Assembly (NCBI GenBank): GCA_037447655.1 | Contig: JBBHKE010001044.1 | Coordinates: 1-62,000 of the forward strand | From: Zygnema cylindricum | Taxonomy: Eukaryota > Streptophyta > Zygnematophyceae > Zygnematales > Zygnemataceae | DNA: 62,000 nt | Reading direction: 5' to 3' | In this document: positions 10,975 through 21,102 of the stretch, piece by piece | How the letters are laid out: each line of letters starts with the position of its first letter | How positions within the stretch are numbered: the first letter of the stretch is position 1 | Program-made: the position numbers and the translations under genes | Notes under the pieces: model-generated | Databases searched by the model: none | What the model was told of the DNA's origin: nothing | Seen by the model: only the letters and a program-made list of their open reading frames with translations

Positions 10975-11185
10975 ACAATGCCCGTACGATTTTTCGTACG
11001 ATTCTCCGTACTCTTTTCGTACGGTTTTCCGTACTCTGACTGTACGGATATGCAATTTTTGCGATATATATCGCGATAATTTATGTTGGTCCCGGTACGA
11101 TATATCGAGGAATCTGCTCGATCGATATTCGATATATCGAATATCGAAATTATCGCGATATAAAACTACCCGATACCCAACACTA
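10744..11185. mobile_element. hAT-type MITE, 442 bp, inside element A
   Basis: Terminal inverted repeats TAGTGTTGGGTATCG (10744) and CGATACCCAACACTA (ending 11185) are perfect over 15 bases. They are flanked by a perfect 8-bp target duplication CCTGCAAG (10736-10743 and 11186-11193). The homologous region of element H (about 57240-57265) shows the empty site. The interior is non-coding. It has many CGATATATCG-type words and a C-run followed by a G-run (about 10915-10972) that can fold back. Confidence 0.92.
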
Positions 11186-11189
11186 CCTG

Positions 11190-12640
11190 CAAGAATGTCA
11201 TCTTCTCTAAAACCTAGATAGTTAGGAAGCTCAAAGTCATCGGAATTTTCTGATTCAAATCTGATTTTTACTGACTTTGTATATTTGAAGGGATCAACAG
11301 ACTTTCCTTCATCCATAACTACTAGATGCTTTACTAAGATTATATCTTCCCATTTTAGATCATTAACTCTATATCCTTTAACATCCTCATCATATCCTAA
11401 TAAGTGTCCCGGTTTTTCTTTAGGATCTAGCTTCCAATTAGACCGATCTGTATCAAGACTGAATATTTGACTGCCGAAAACCTTTAAGTGAGATATGTTC
11501 GGTTTGCGGCCTTTCCATCTCTCATAAGGTGTTTGATCTTTTATAGCTGAAGTAAGAACTCTATTTTTGAGGTAATTAGCACAGTTCATTGCTTTTGCCC
11601 AAAACCTTTTCATATCTTCTTTTCTCACAACATACTTCTAGCACTATTACTTAGTGTTCTATTAAACCTTTTAGCTACTCTAAACTGTTCCGGGTTTTGT
11701 GGAACTGTCTTTTGGTGTTGGACCCCATCTTCCCTCAGAAAATCCTCAAACTGGTTAGAAGTATACTCTCCACCATTATCACTCCTTATTCTCTTGATTG
11801 GATTTTCATGGAGTTTTTCGCTCCATGCTTTATATTGTCTAAAACAATCCTGAGCTTTAAACTTGTTTTTCAAAAAATACACCCGAGAATAGCGAGACCA
11901 ATCATCAATGATCGTCATCATAAATCTCTTCCCCCCCGGTGAGGGCACTTTAGCCGGTCCCCAAATATCTGTGTGTACTAGATCTAGAATTTTTTCTCCC
12001 TTATAGGTGGCTATTTTAGGAAAGGGTAATCTTTGTGTTTTACCTTGAGCACATCCACTACAATCACTTATATTATCACTCTCACTGAACTGAATCCTTT
12101 CCACCACTCCCATCTTTTTCATCTCTCTTAACTTATCTATATTCACATGCCCAAGCCTCTTATGCCACATCATAATATCATGAACACCAACATAATAAAG
12201 TTTCTTAGTTTCATTACTTAAAATCAGCCTAAACATCTCTACCTTTCTCAGCAATGAAATAGACATCCTCCTCAAAACTAGCAGTAAATACTCCTTCGCT
12301 AGTGCTAATAAAAAAACCCTTATCATCTAATACAGATGTAGAGATGAGCTTTTTGTTCAACTCCGGAATAAACAATACATCGGAGAATGTTACTATGGAT
12401 GTCTTTCCTTCTACTAACACTTTCAAATCTACTGATCATACAAGAGTAGAGGTGACTATCCTCCCATCCTCGTACTCTATCTCTACGGAGGGAATCTTTC
12501 TTATCTTAGTGAACAGGTGCGTATCCTTACACATGTGCATGGAGGCACCTAAATCTATAATCGAGCCTGCTTCACCTTTCAATCCATAGTAAGCACATTT
12601 CTGCCTTCGTGTAAAAACGACCTCGTTTTTCGCCTCCAAC
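11190..12640 (-). pseudogene. pol: Copia protease-integrase, element A
   Basis: The protease active site near 12560-12580 reads I-D-L-G-A-S (D-S-G-A-S expected). The GAG-pre-integrase zinc region has W-H-K-R-L-G-H and C-S-G-C near 12050-12170. The integrase core shows the first two catalytic Asp (H-T-D-I-W-G-P near 11970, S-D-N-G-G-E-Y near 11780). The third residue, Glu in Q-N-G-V-A-E-R, is Lys (F-R-V-A-K-R) near 11680. The frame also shifts near 12240 and 11630. Known chemistry of the family is DDE strand transfer of cDNA ends; this copy cannot do it. Confidence 0.88.
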
Positions 12641-13710
12641 TCCTCATCCAAAAGGAGCTCATCGTCCTCGTCCTCGGATTCCGCCTCATGTACCTGTGTC
12701 ACAAGGGCCTTTTTCTTTCCTCTCGGGGTACCACCAGTCTGCCCCTCCTTTAACCGAAGCCGGTTAGCTTAGTGCACTCTGCCATATAGTGCCCCAGTTT
12801 CTTACAAAAATAACATAAACCTTTGGGAGCCTTTGGTCCCAACTCGTCGGTTTGATTTTTCTGCTCCCTTCCCCCATAGTTTCCGACCGATTTTCGAGAA
12901 TCCTTGTTCCTCCAATCGGTCGAAGTTGCCAAGGCTTGGCCACTCTTTCCTCCCCTTTGGATCTCAACCGTATTCTCCCGAACGAGAATCATCCCTACCA
13001 CTCAGTTCCATATCCACCTTGAGTCCGGCAAGTCCTGCACGCGGTTGACTATGTTCCCGAACTCATAGAGTAACTTCATCAGTAAATAGTTAACCTTTTC
13101 TTTTTCACTAGAATCTTTTCCGCACTCTCTAGCTCCATGAAGAGTGTAGCAAGCTCATTGCAAAAATCCAACATTTATCCCCCTTTGTATAGAGATTTTT
13201 AACTTTCTGATCAGCCAACTGTTGTTGCTGAATCGTACCACTTCGGTACATCTTTATGAGAGCCATCCACAGATTGGATGCCATTTCTACCTGCAAATGA
13301 GGACATGCAAGTCCTTGAGTAAGATGGCGTAGGATGAAGTGCTTAGCCGCCATATTTTTGAAATCCCAGGTTTGAGTATCATTCTCCTCGTTCCTTGGAA
13401 TAGGTGACATGTATGCTGAACCAGTTGCTATTGGTGTGGTCGTCTCCTTCTCCGCTCCTTTGTCCACCACCTCTTATTCCTTTGTCTCCTCCGTTGAAGA
13501 TGGACCTGATTTCTTTGTGAATTTGCTTCCTTCAAACCCTGGAGGAATTCCAAGACTTGATGGACGCCCCAATCGTCCACTCACTATCCCCCAAAACCTT
13601 TTTTCGCACAGAGCTCCTATCATCATAATTTTCCAGTATATGAAGCCAGTTCCATTAAAGATTGGTACCCTAAAGGGTGGGCCCATAACCTGAAACTCTG
13701 AGACCTCCAT
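12641..13710 (-). pseudogene. gag: Copia gag, element A
   Basis: Begins at ATG 13710, which is 20 bases inside the 5' LTR. It reads M-E-V-S-E-F-Q-V-M-G-P-P, the Q-V-M-G-P-P part being the translated primer-binding site. One stop near 13474 is followed by the same frame (A-A-K-H-F-I-L-R-H-L-T-Q near 13340), then a frameshift near 13180. The zinc knuckle near 12790-12835 is intact as CX2CX4HX4C (C-Y-F-C-K-K-L-G-H-Y-M-A-E-C). An acidic tail precedes the protease. Confidence 0.88.
13676..13690 (-). promoter_or_regulatory. Primer-binding site of A (initiator tRNA anticodon arm)
   Basis: On the - strand it reads GGTTATGGGCCCACC immediately after the LTR's terminal CA. This is complementary to the anticodon stem-loop of plant initiator tRNA-Met (GGTGGGCCCAUAACC), not to a tRNA 3' end. 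The match implies priming by a cleaved half tRNA. Confidence 0.85.
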
Positions 13711-14749
13711 AAGTCCTCAGAGTGGACAATTTCCAAGAAGCCTCTAGGATAACCCTGACCCCTTTGTGTTTCAACAAGAACAACTGCCATTGGCAGACAA
13801 AAACTCAAACCAGCTTCACCCCTATGAAGGTAAGACTCCCGTGAGTCGATAGCAAAAAGAATCTCTGAATTTGCTCTCCTGAGCAGTAACTTATGGAGGG
13901 TCAAAGTTGACCTCTTGTATAGAAGCTCTCTGGGAGAGAGGGTCATATCTCCTAATTTTTCTAAGTCCTAACTCTCTCACAGACTATTGATGTACAGAGC
14001 CAATCACATTACACTTCCTTACACAAAATTAGAGCTGCCGGTGTACTTTCTGTACAAACATTGTACGACATGGCCTAAATGTTGACACATGGTATATCCG
14101 GATTCGCTCCCTTAATCCTCGGAGATGCCGCGATCCAATGTCATTCCGCCACGTGTCATCTAATGTGGTGATGACAAAAAACCGCTGAAATCCTCTTCCG
14201 CGATCTCGGCGTTTAATTCCGGCCGTCCGATTAAATTCAAATTTAATCGTAGCCGTAATTAATACATACGCGGTATTCGTTTCGCTAAATAATTAAATGC
14301 GCAGTATTCGTTTCTAATCCATACTATAATCCGTACTTTTACATTAATGGATCGATGTCTCCTGTAAATTGTTTCAGTTAAATGAATAATCCTACATGTG
14401 AATGTTTAACTAAATATCAAACCATATAATATGTAACACTAGGTCTTGACTTAACGGATAAGGTTACCGGCTACTGGCAGCTTACCGTCCGGCAAGTACA
14501 AGGATCAAATCCTGGAGGCATCACATAATCTTTTAGTAAATAAACCCCTAATGGTAAATAAACTAATATTTATATCCCGTAAACCTCTGGATAGCTTAGG
14601 TAGCAATGGCTCTTGCTTCCTCTCCAATTTCTTAGTGACTGCGACAAGTTTGAGAGTTGGAGAGAGAAGTTAGAGGTAGACTACCTCGGCTTCTTTCTAT
14701 ATTTCTATTTAGACCTAGAAAATACTTTAAAGCTTTATTAATTTCTGCA
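13691..14749 (-). mobile_element. 5' LTR of element A
   Basis: 1059 bp, clearly the partner of 7335-8399, with matching edges (ends TTTCA at 13691; starts TGCAGAAAT at 14749). It contains the gag ATG 20 bases from its 3' edge. Confidence 0.9.
14443..14534 (+). other. tRNA-like Pol III unit in A 5' LTR
   Basis: Same layout as in the 3' LTR: TTGACTTAACGG near 14446, AGGATCAAATCCT near 14501, TTTT at 14531-14534. It is antisense to the element. Confidence 0.55.
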
Positions 14750-14754
14750 CAAAG

Positions 14755-16917
14755 AGTATCTAGTATGCTTGTGGCACGAGTGTTCAAACCTCAGCTCAAG
14801 GTGATGTATCTTTGATGGTAGATGTGGGGGTAAAGTCGGTAGAGAGAACCCTTCACAATGTCTTGTATGTTCCAGACTTTAAGAAGAATCTTTTTTCTAC
14901 AATTCTAGTGGAGAGCAAAGGCTTTGAGGTCGTTCTGAAAGGAGGTACAAGTTGTGAGCAAGAAAAGGAAAACTAGAAGTAACATGAACTAGAGATACTA
15001 GCAAAATGTACAGGATGGACATGGCTGATAGCAAAAAAAATGATGTTCTCTACTCTAGTGTCCAATCTGATAATGAGTTGAGGCATAAAAGATTAAGACA
15101 TATGAATTATGATTGTCTTAAGGAAATGGTGAATTCGGGAAATGTTGATGTAGTTTCTCTCAGTTCTCATCCTATAAAATCATGTGATTGTTGTTCACTT
15201 GGCAAGATCTATAGATTGCCATTTCTAGAGGAAAGTGACCACCAATTAGAGAAAGATTTGCAGCTAATACATTTTGATATTCTGCGTCCTTCACAAGTGC
15301 CTTGAGCTGGAAGGGTCCACTATATGGTTACATTCATAGATGACTACGCGAGGTACACCAAAGTTTACTTCATGCAACATAAAAGTGAAGTGTTTCCTCA
15401 CTTCAAACACTACAAAGCGTGGGCGAAAAGCTTCATGGAGTTTCAATCTTGGCGCTGATATCAGACAATGTGGGAGAATACACATTAAAGGAATTCAAAG
15501 AGCTTCTCCTTCAGGAAGGTATCTGTCATAATCTTACAGTTCCCTATACACTAGAACAGAATGGTGTTTTTGAAAGATTAGACCGGACAGTGACAGAGAG
15601 TGCTCGGTCAATATTGCAGACAAAGGGCTAGATTTGAATTTTGGGTTGAAGCACTTAACTGTACTGTTTATATTAAGAACAGAATTGCTTCTAGAACTAT
15701 TAGCACTACACCTTATCAGTCTTGGACAGGGGAGAAACCTGATGTTAGTTACTTTAAGATCTTTGGCAGCAAGTGTTTTATTCTGGATACTTCACAAGAT
15801 AGGTGGAAAATGGTTGCTTAGGGCTTCCTAAGCATTTTCATGGTGTATGATGATATTGCAAAGGGTTATAGAAATTTTGTATTTGAGAAACAAAAAGTGA
15901 TTATCTCTAAGAATATCCAGATTAAGAATGAGATGGATTTGGTTGAATCATTTAAATTGCCAGACCAACAAGCAAAGGCAAAACATAAATATGCATTTTT
16001 CACTATACGCAACGAGTTTACTTTCCCCATGCCAACTGGACGCTCTTCTTCGCCTTTGGTGAATTAACTAGATGCGTCACAACAAATTCCAACTTAGGAG
16101 GAACAAATGGTTACACCGTCACAACCACCACAGGTCACGGAGCAGCCAAGGTAGTCAAATCCAAGGTTGCTGACGATTTTAGCCTTAGAATTTCCGAGGG
16201 GAAAAAGATCTAACAGCCGTCTGCAAACAAGCTCTCACTTTGCTTTTTATGCAGCTACATAGGAGCCTCTAACAATTATGGATGCCTTTTTATCACCTAA
16301 GAGAAATCACTGGATCCATGCGGCAAACGATGAAATAAAATTTATTACAGAGGCTCATGCATGGGAGCTTGTGGATCTTCCTCCGGGCAGAAAAGCCATC
16401 GCCAGCAAATGGGTATTCAAGTGAAGTTGAACCCGGACAACACCATTGAAATGTATAAAGCCAAACTAGTGGCCAAGGGGTATAATCAAAAAGAGGGTAT
16501 TGATTTTGAAGAAACCTTCTCTCCAGTTGTTGGATTTACTACTGTTAGAATTTTGCTAAGTGAAGCGACTATAGAGAATACAAAAATACATCAAATGTAC
16601 GTTAAAACTGCTTTCTTGCATAGAGAATTACGAGAGACTATCTACATGAAATAGCCTGATATGTATGTTGAATAAGGAAAGGAGGAATTGGTATGTAAAC
16701 TAATGAAATCTTTGTATGGGCTGAAACAAGCCCCTAGACAATGGAATTTGAAGTTAAATGGGTTTTTGACTGGGCTAGGTTTTAAGAGAATTAGCTCAGA
16801 TCATTCTGTATATGTTGTACAAAGGGAGGATGGGATAATTTACATTGCTGTATATGTGGATTATCTATTATTAATAAGTAAGTCAATGGATGAAATAAAC
16901 CGCATTAAAGCGACTTT
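14755..16917 (+). pseudogene. pol: Copia protease end, integrase and RT of element B (second part)
   Basis: Continues B after the A insertion. Integrase features: L-R-H-K-R-L-R-H-M-N (diverged zinc region) near 15090, C-D-C-C near 15185, and S-D-N-V-G-E-Y-T near 15460 (S-D-N-G-G-E expected). The C-terminal integrase region carries A-E/F-A-L-N-C and K-N-R near 15640. RT: K-G-Y-N-Q-K-E-G-I near 16480, G-L-K-Q-A-P-R-Q-W near 16720, and Y-V-D-Y-L-L near 16855. The last is the YVDD box with its second Asp changed to Tyr. Many stops and shifts. It ends abruptly at the LTR of C; the next part of RT lies reversed at 24541-24961. Confidence 0.88.
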
Positions 16918-17920
16918 TGCAATTCTGTGTCCCCCATTGGACTACAGATTTCGAAAGCCTCTAGATGGTTTTTGACTAACCCTTCTTCAGCTAGGATCAC
17001 AGATACCCAAGTAGGCAAACAAACAATCTTACTACACCCCTGTGTAGTTTAAACTCCCGTGAGTCCCTATAAAAGGAATCAATGAAAACGCCCAACCATG
17101 CGATTAGTTATCAAGTGGCAAAGATGCCAAAATATATACAAGCTCATTGGGAAAGAGGCGGCTACCTCCTAAATCTCCTAAGTCCTAAATCCTTCTCACA
17201 ACCCCTATCTACTGATCTATAAACCAATTAGAGGACTGTAAAGTACAGTAAGGTATTGTGGTCGGTGTACTTTCTGTACGGTTTGTGTAGACTCGACCAT
17301 TGAGTGGATGCATGTCTCCTCTGGACTCGCCCTCATGCTCTCCAAGATTCGCGCTACCCAATGTTATCTTGCCACGTGGTGCCAAGTCATGTCACGCCCG
17401 AAAAATTCCAAAGAAACTATTCCACGATCTCGACGATGACGCGTGCCGTCGGATCGAAACTGACTTTGAATGCTAGCTGTTGAAAATCAATGTCTGGTAA
17501 ATTTGTTTCGTGCGGTTTCAAGTTCACACTATATTTCATTTTGTTTCTTTGTTACTTATCTGTAATTCCATTAATCGGATTAGTGAACTGTAACATGTTT
17601 AAATACTCATCATACCCTGTATACTTTAACAGATTTCAACGACAGACCGACTAAGGTTGACGGCTATGCCTCGCTTTGTGGTTGGAGGTTTGAGTCTTGT
17701 TGGACTCAACCTTTTTGTTAGAAGTGACTTATGTCAATTCTTCTGACCTGCCTTAGGAGCCAAGGCAGCCATGGCTTCACCACCCTCTTTTTCCTTCAAT
17801 GATGACAACAAGAATGGGGGATAAAGGAGAAAGGTGGAGGCAGACTGCCTACGTTTTTTTTTCTATTTTTACTAAGCAATTCAGACCTAGAAAATACTTT
17901 ATAAATCTAATAATTCAACA
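16918..17920 (-). mobile_element. 3' LTR of element C
   Basis: On the - strand it begins TGTTGAATTATTAG after a polypurine tract and ends ...GACACAGAATTGCA. Length is 1003 bp. Its closest partner by eye is the LTR at 24962-25967, with which it shares U5 words such as TATCTGTGATCCTAGCTG; the LTR at 30308-31316 has fewer. A CCACGTGG G-box lies near 17372. Confidence 0.88.
17636..17716 (+). other. tRNA-like Pol III unit in C LTR
   Basis: CCGACTAAGGTTGACGGC (17647) occupies the A-box position. GGAGGTTTGAGTCTTG (17685) is a B-box variant of GGTTCGANTCC. TTTTT follows at 17712-17716. It is antisense to the element. Confidence 0.5.
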
Positions 17921-19830
17921 CTCCCCTTATTTTTTAGTCTAACTTAAACTTTTCTTTTAGTCCACACTTCTCTCTACAATATTTCAATTTAGGTGAGGGC
18001 ACACGTTTGGTCATCATATCTGCAATCAATTCCCCATCTAGTTTATACACAAGATTCACAATTTTGTTTTCAACTATTTCCCTCACAAAACTCAGCCTTA
18101 TGTCCATGTGTTTAGCTTTGAAATGATGTTTTCCATTAGCTACAATTGCAATTGTTGCTTGATTATCACAGAAAACTTCATGCATCCCTTTCTTCATGTA
18201 CCCCAGTTCTTGTAGCAAAGACTTTACCCACATCAATTCTTTCACAACAGCACAAGAGACCATTTTCATAGCCTCCATAGTGGATTGAGCAACCACCTTT
18301 TGTTGCTTGCTACACCAACAGCAAGCACCTTCCCCCACATACAACACATACCCAAAAGTGCATCTTCTCATAGGTGCATCTCCATATCTGGCATCACTCC
18401 AAGTGGCGATGTCAGTGTGCTCCCCTCCCAAATACAACCATAATTCCCTTGGACACACGAGATATCTCATGACTCTCTTTGTTGCCTCCCAGTCCCTCGT
18501 TATAGGATCATTAAGACTCCTACTGAGAACCCCGACTGCTGCCACTATGAATGGCCTAGTAAAATTCATAAAGTAGATTAGACTTCCCACAACGTGCTTG
18601 TAAGGAATGGAATTCATAAACTGTCTTTCTTCGGGACTCATCTGATCATCTAAGATTATCACTCCTTCTCCTACACTCCCATCACTTTTTTTCTTTAAGT
18701 CCATGGGAGTCATACAACTGTTTGTATTTCCATTTGGAATTTTTGGAGCATATTCCATTTAGCTTCTTTCGGAGTAAGTCTGATAATTTATTTTACTTTA
18801 TCTATTTCCATTTGTATACCCAAGATATATCTTACCTCTCATTGATCTTTCATATCAAACCTGCTTCTAAGATCTTTCTTTAACTTATTGATTTTTTCCA
18901 TAGATTTACTTAACACCAGCAAATCATCCACATAAATTGCAATAAAAATAATACCATTCTATATCCTCAAACATATAAAGAGAATGATATAAACTGATCT
19001 AGATATATCTTAGGCTGGTGAGAAACTAGTCTAGTTTCTTATTCCATTGTCTGGGAGCACGTTTTAGTCCATATAAGGACTTTATAAGTCAGCAAACTTT
19101 GCTCTCCTCATCTTCCTCTACAATCCCTTTCGGTTGCCGCATAAAGATACCTTCCTCTAGTTCACCATTAAGGAAGGCGGTCTTAATATCCATCTGTTGT
19201 ATTTCTATGTCTTCCGCTGCCATTAGACTAAGGAGAATCGTTACTTATGGGAACCGTACCAGAAGAGCAAAGGTCTCTTCGTAATCCATCTCTTTTTTTT
19301 GAGTGAACCCCTTTGTTACCAACCGAGACTTATATTTTTCAATAGTATTATATGGGTTCATTTTTAGTTTAAACACCAATTTGCATCCGATCGGTTTTTG
19401 TTCAGAGGACAGTCTATTTGATCCCAAGTATTTGCTTCCATGATGGATGCCATCTCATCATTTATGGCTCTAACCCATCTATCCTTCTCTGGATTGTCCA
19501 TTGCCTCTAAGTATGACTGAGGCTTATCAGGGTGAGAGAGCTTAGTTACCTTTTGAGCGGCTTGTCTTTCCTGCAACCTTTTGGTGCTCCTTCGTCCTCC
19601 TTCAAAGTCCGAAGCTGGGACGAAGGGAAGTCTCGAGTTCCTCCTTACTGCCTCATCGGCTTCCCTAACCATGGAAGTGGTCCATCTCCTCCTCTTCTGT
19701 TTCCTCGAAGTGTTTAGGGATATAGGTAGATTCCGGTTTATCTCCTTCATCGTGGATCTCCCCCAAATCTACAATCACTTTTTTACTCATGTCTCATTTG
19801 GGACGATCGGAGCCTTGCTCACCCTTTGAC
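17921..19830 (-). pseudogene. pol: Copia RT-RNase H, element C
   Basis: RNase H and connection are open as one frame of 274 codons at 17934-18758. It shows W-S-D-A-R-Y-G-D-A-P-M, S-T-M-E-A, F-C-D-N-Q and K-H-M-D-I-R-L. RT upstream is broken by shifts near 18760-19100. The box near 18920 can still read Y-V-D-D. Motif A (Q-Q-M-D-I-K) lies near 19190. The polypurine tract is AAAATAAGGGGAG at 17921-17934. Confidence 0.88.
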
Positions 19831-21102
19831 TCAAAGCTGATTATTATCTTTTTAGTGTACTTGAAAGGGTCAAATGACTTCCTTTCATCCATGACAACTA
19901 GATGCTTTACCACAATGATATCTTGTTTAGCTAAGTCATAGACTCTTCCCTTGACATCCTCATCATATCCCACAAAATATCCCGGTTTCCTTTTAGCATC
20001 TAATTTCCAATTCTTCCTATCTGTGTAAAGAATGTAAACTTGACTATCGAATACTTTCAGGTGAGAAATATTTGGCTTTTTTCCAAAAAATCTCTCATAA
20101 GGTGTCATTCCTTTCACAGCTGAGGTAAGGACTCTATTTTTGATGTAGTTTGCATAATTCATGGCCTCAACCCAAAACCATTTTCCAATCCTATTGTCAG
20201 CCAGCAAACTACATACGCTATCTTTTAGAGTCTGGTTAAACCTCTCAGCCTCCCCATTTTGTTTTGGATAATAAGGTACAATTTTCTTATGCTAAACTCC
20301 CTCATACTTCAGGTATTCCTCAAACTGGTTAGAGATATAATCTCCCCCATTGTCACTTTTTTTTCTATTAATGGGGGTTGCAAACAATACCTCACTCGAA
20401 GCTTTATATTCTTTGAAGTAAGTTAGCATTTCAAACTTTGTTTTTAGAAAGTAGACTCTAATGTATCTAGACCACTCATCAGTAATATTCATCATGAACA
20501 TCTTACCTCCTATCGAAGGTACTTTTGTTGGTCCCCTGATATCTGTGTGGACCAGATCTAGTACTTTCTCATCTTCATATGTGACAATTTTGGGAAATGG
20601 AAGTCAGTCAGCCTTATCTTGGGCACAATCACTAAAATCATCCACCATTTCATTATCCCCAAACTGAATGCCTTCTGCTACACCAAGCTTCTTCATTTCC
20701 CTCAGCCTATCAAAGGTCACATGTCCCAACCGCTTATGCCAAATCATCAAGTTTGGGACACCAACATATTAAGCATTCTTCTTTTCCTTACTCAGGTTAA
20801 GCCTAAACATTCTTAGGCTACCTTTTTCTGTTGTGAAGTAGACTTCATCCCCATACTTAGCTGTAAAGACTCCCTTTCTAGTGAAGGTATCAAACTCCTT
20901 ATCATCTAATACAAAAGCAGAGACAAGATTTTTGCTGAGATGAGGGATTTAAATTACATCTAAGAAAGTGAGTGTGGAAGTCTTACCTTTCACTAAATCT
21001 TTTAGATCTACTGATCTACCTAAATCTGTGGTAACTACTCTCCCATCCCGGTACTCTATCTCTACAGTGGGAATCTTTCTTAGCTTGGTAAAAAGGTGTC
21101 TG
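19794..21102 (-). pseudogene. pol: Copia integrase-protease end, element C
   Basis: The C-terminal integrase half lies at 19794-20207 (A-M-N-Y-A-N-Y-I-K-N-R; V-G-Y-D-E-D-V-K-G). The core is at 20292-20501 with K-S-D-N-G-G-D-Y and stops after it. The GAG-pre-integrase zinc region and the end of the protease extend to about 21102. At 21103 the sequence jumps back to the RT/RNase H boundary of a second copy. Confidence 0.85.

Larger units (their letters stand above)
7335..14749 (-). mobile_element. Copia element A, complete with both LTRs, nested in B
   Basis: LTRs lie at 7335-8399 and 13691-14749. The flanking 5-bp duplication CAAAG (7330-7334 and 14750-14754) is perfect. Removing A and one CAAAG restores the protease sequence of B to the arrangement seen uninterrupted in element E near 41520. 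Order on the - strand: 5' LTR, PBS, gag, protease, integrase, RT, RNase H, polypurine tract (AAAATAAGGGGAG), 3' LTR. It is a decayed copy carrying a 511-bp duplication and a hAT MITE. Confidence 0.92.

Noticed and set aside
10915-10975. Poly-C/poly-G run as an assembly error only
   Set aside because: It could be inflated in length, but it sits inside a MITE with intact ends and TSD, so the surrounding structure is real.
10936-11628. A 230-codon frame ending in poly-Pro
   Set aside because: The integrase frame of A simply reads into the hAT MITE and its homopolymer run; it is a fusion artefact of the insertion.
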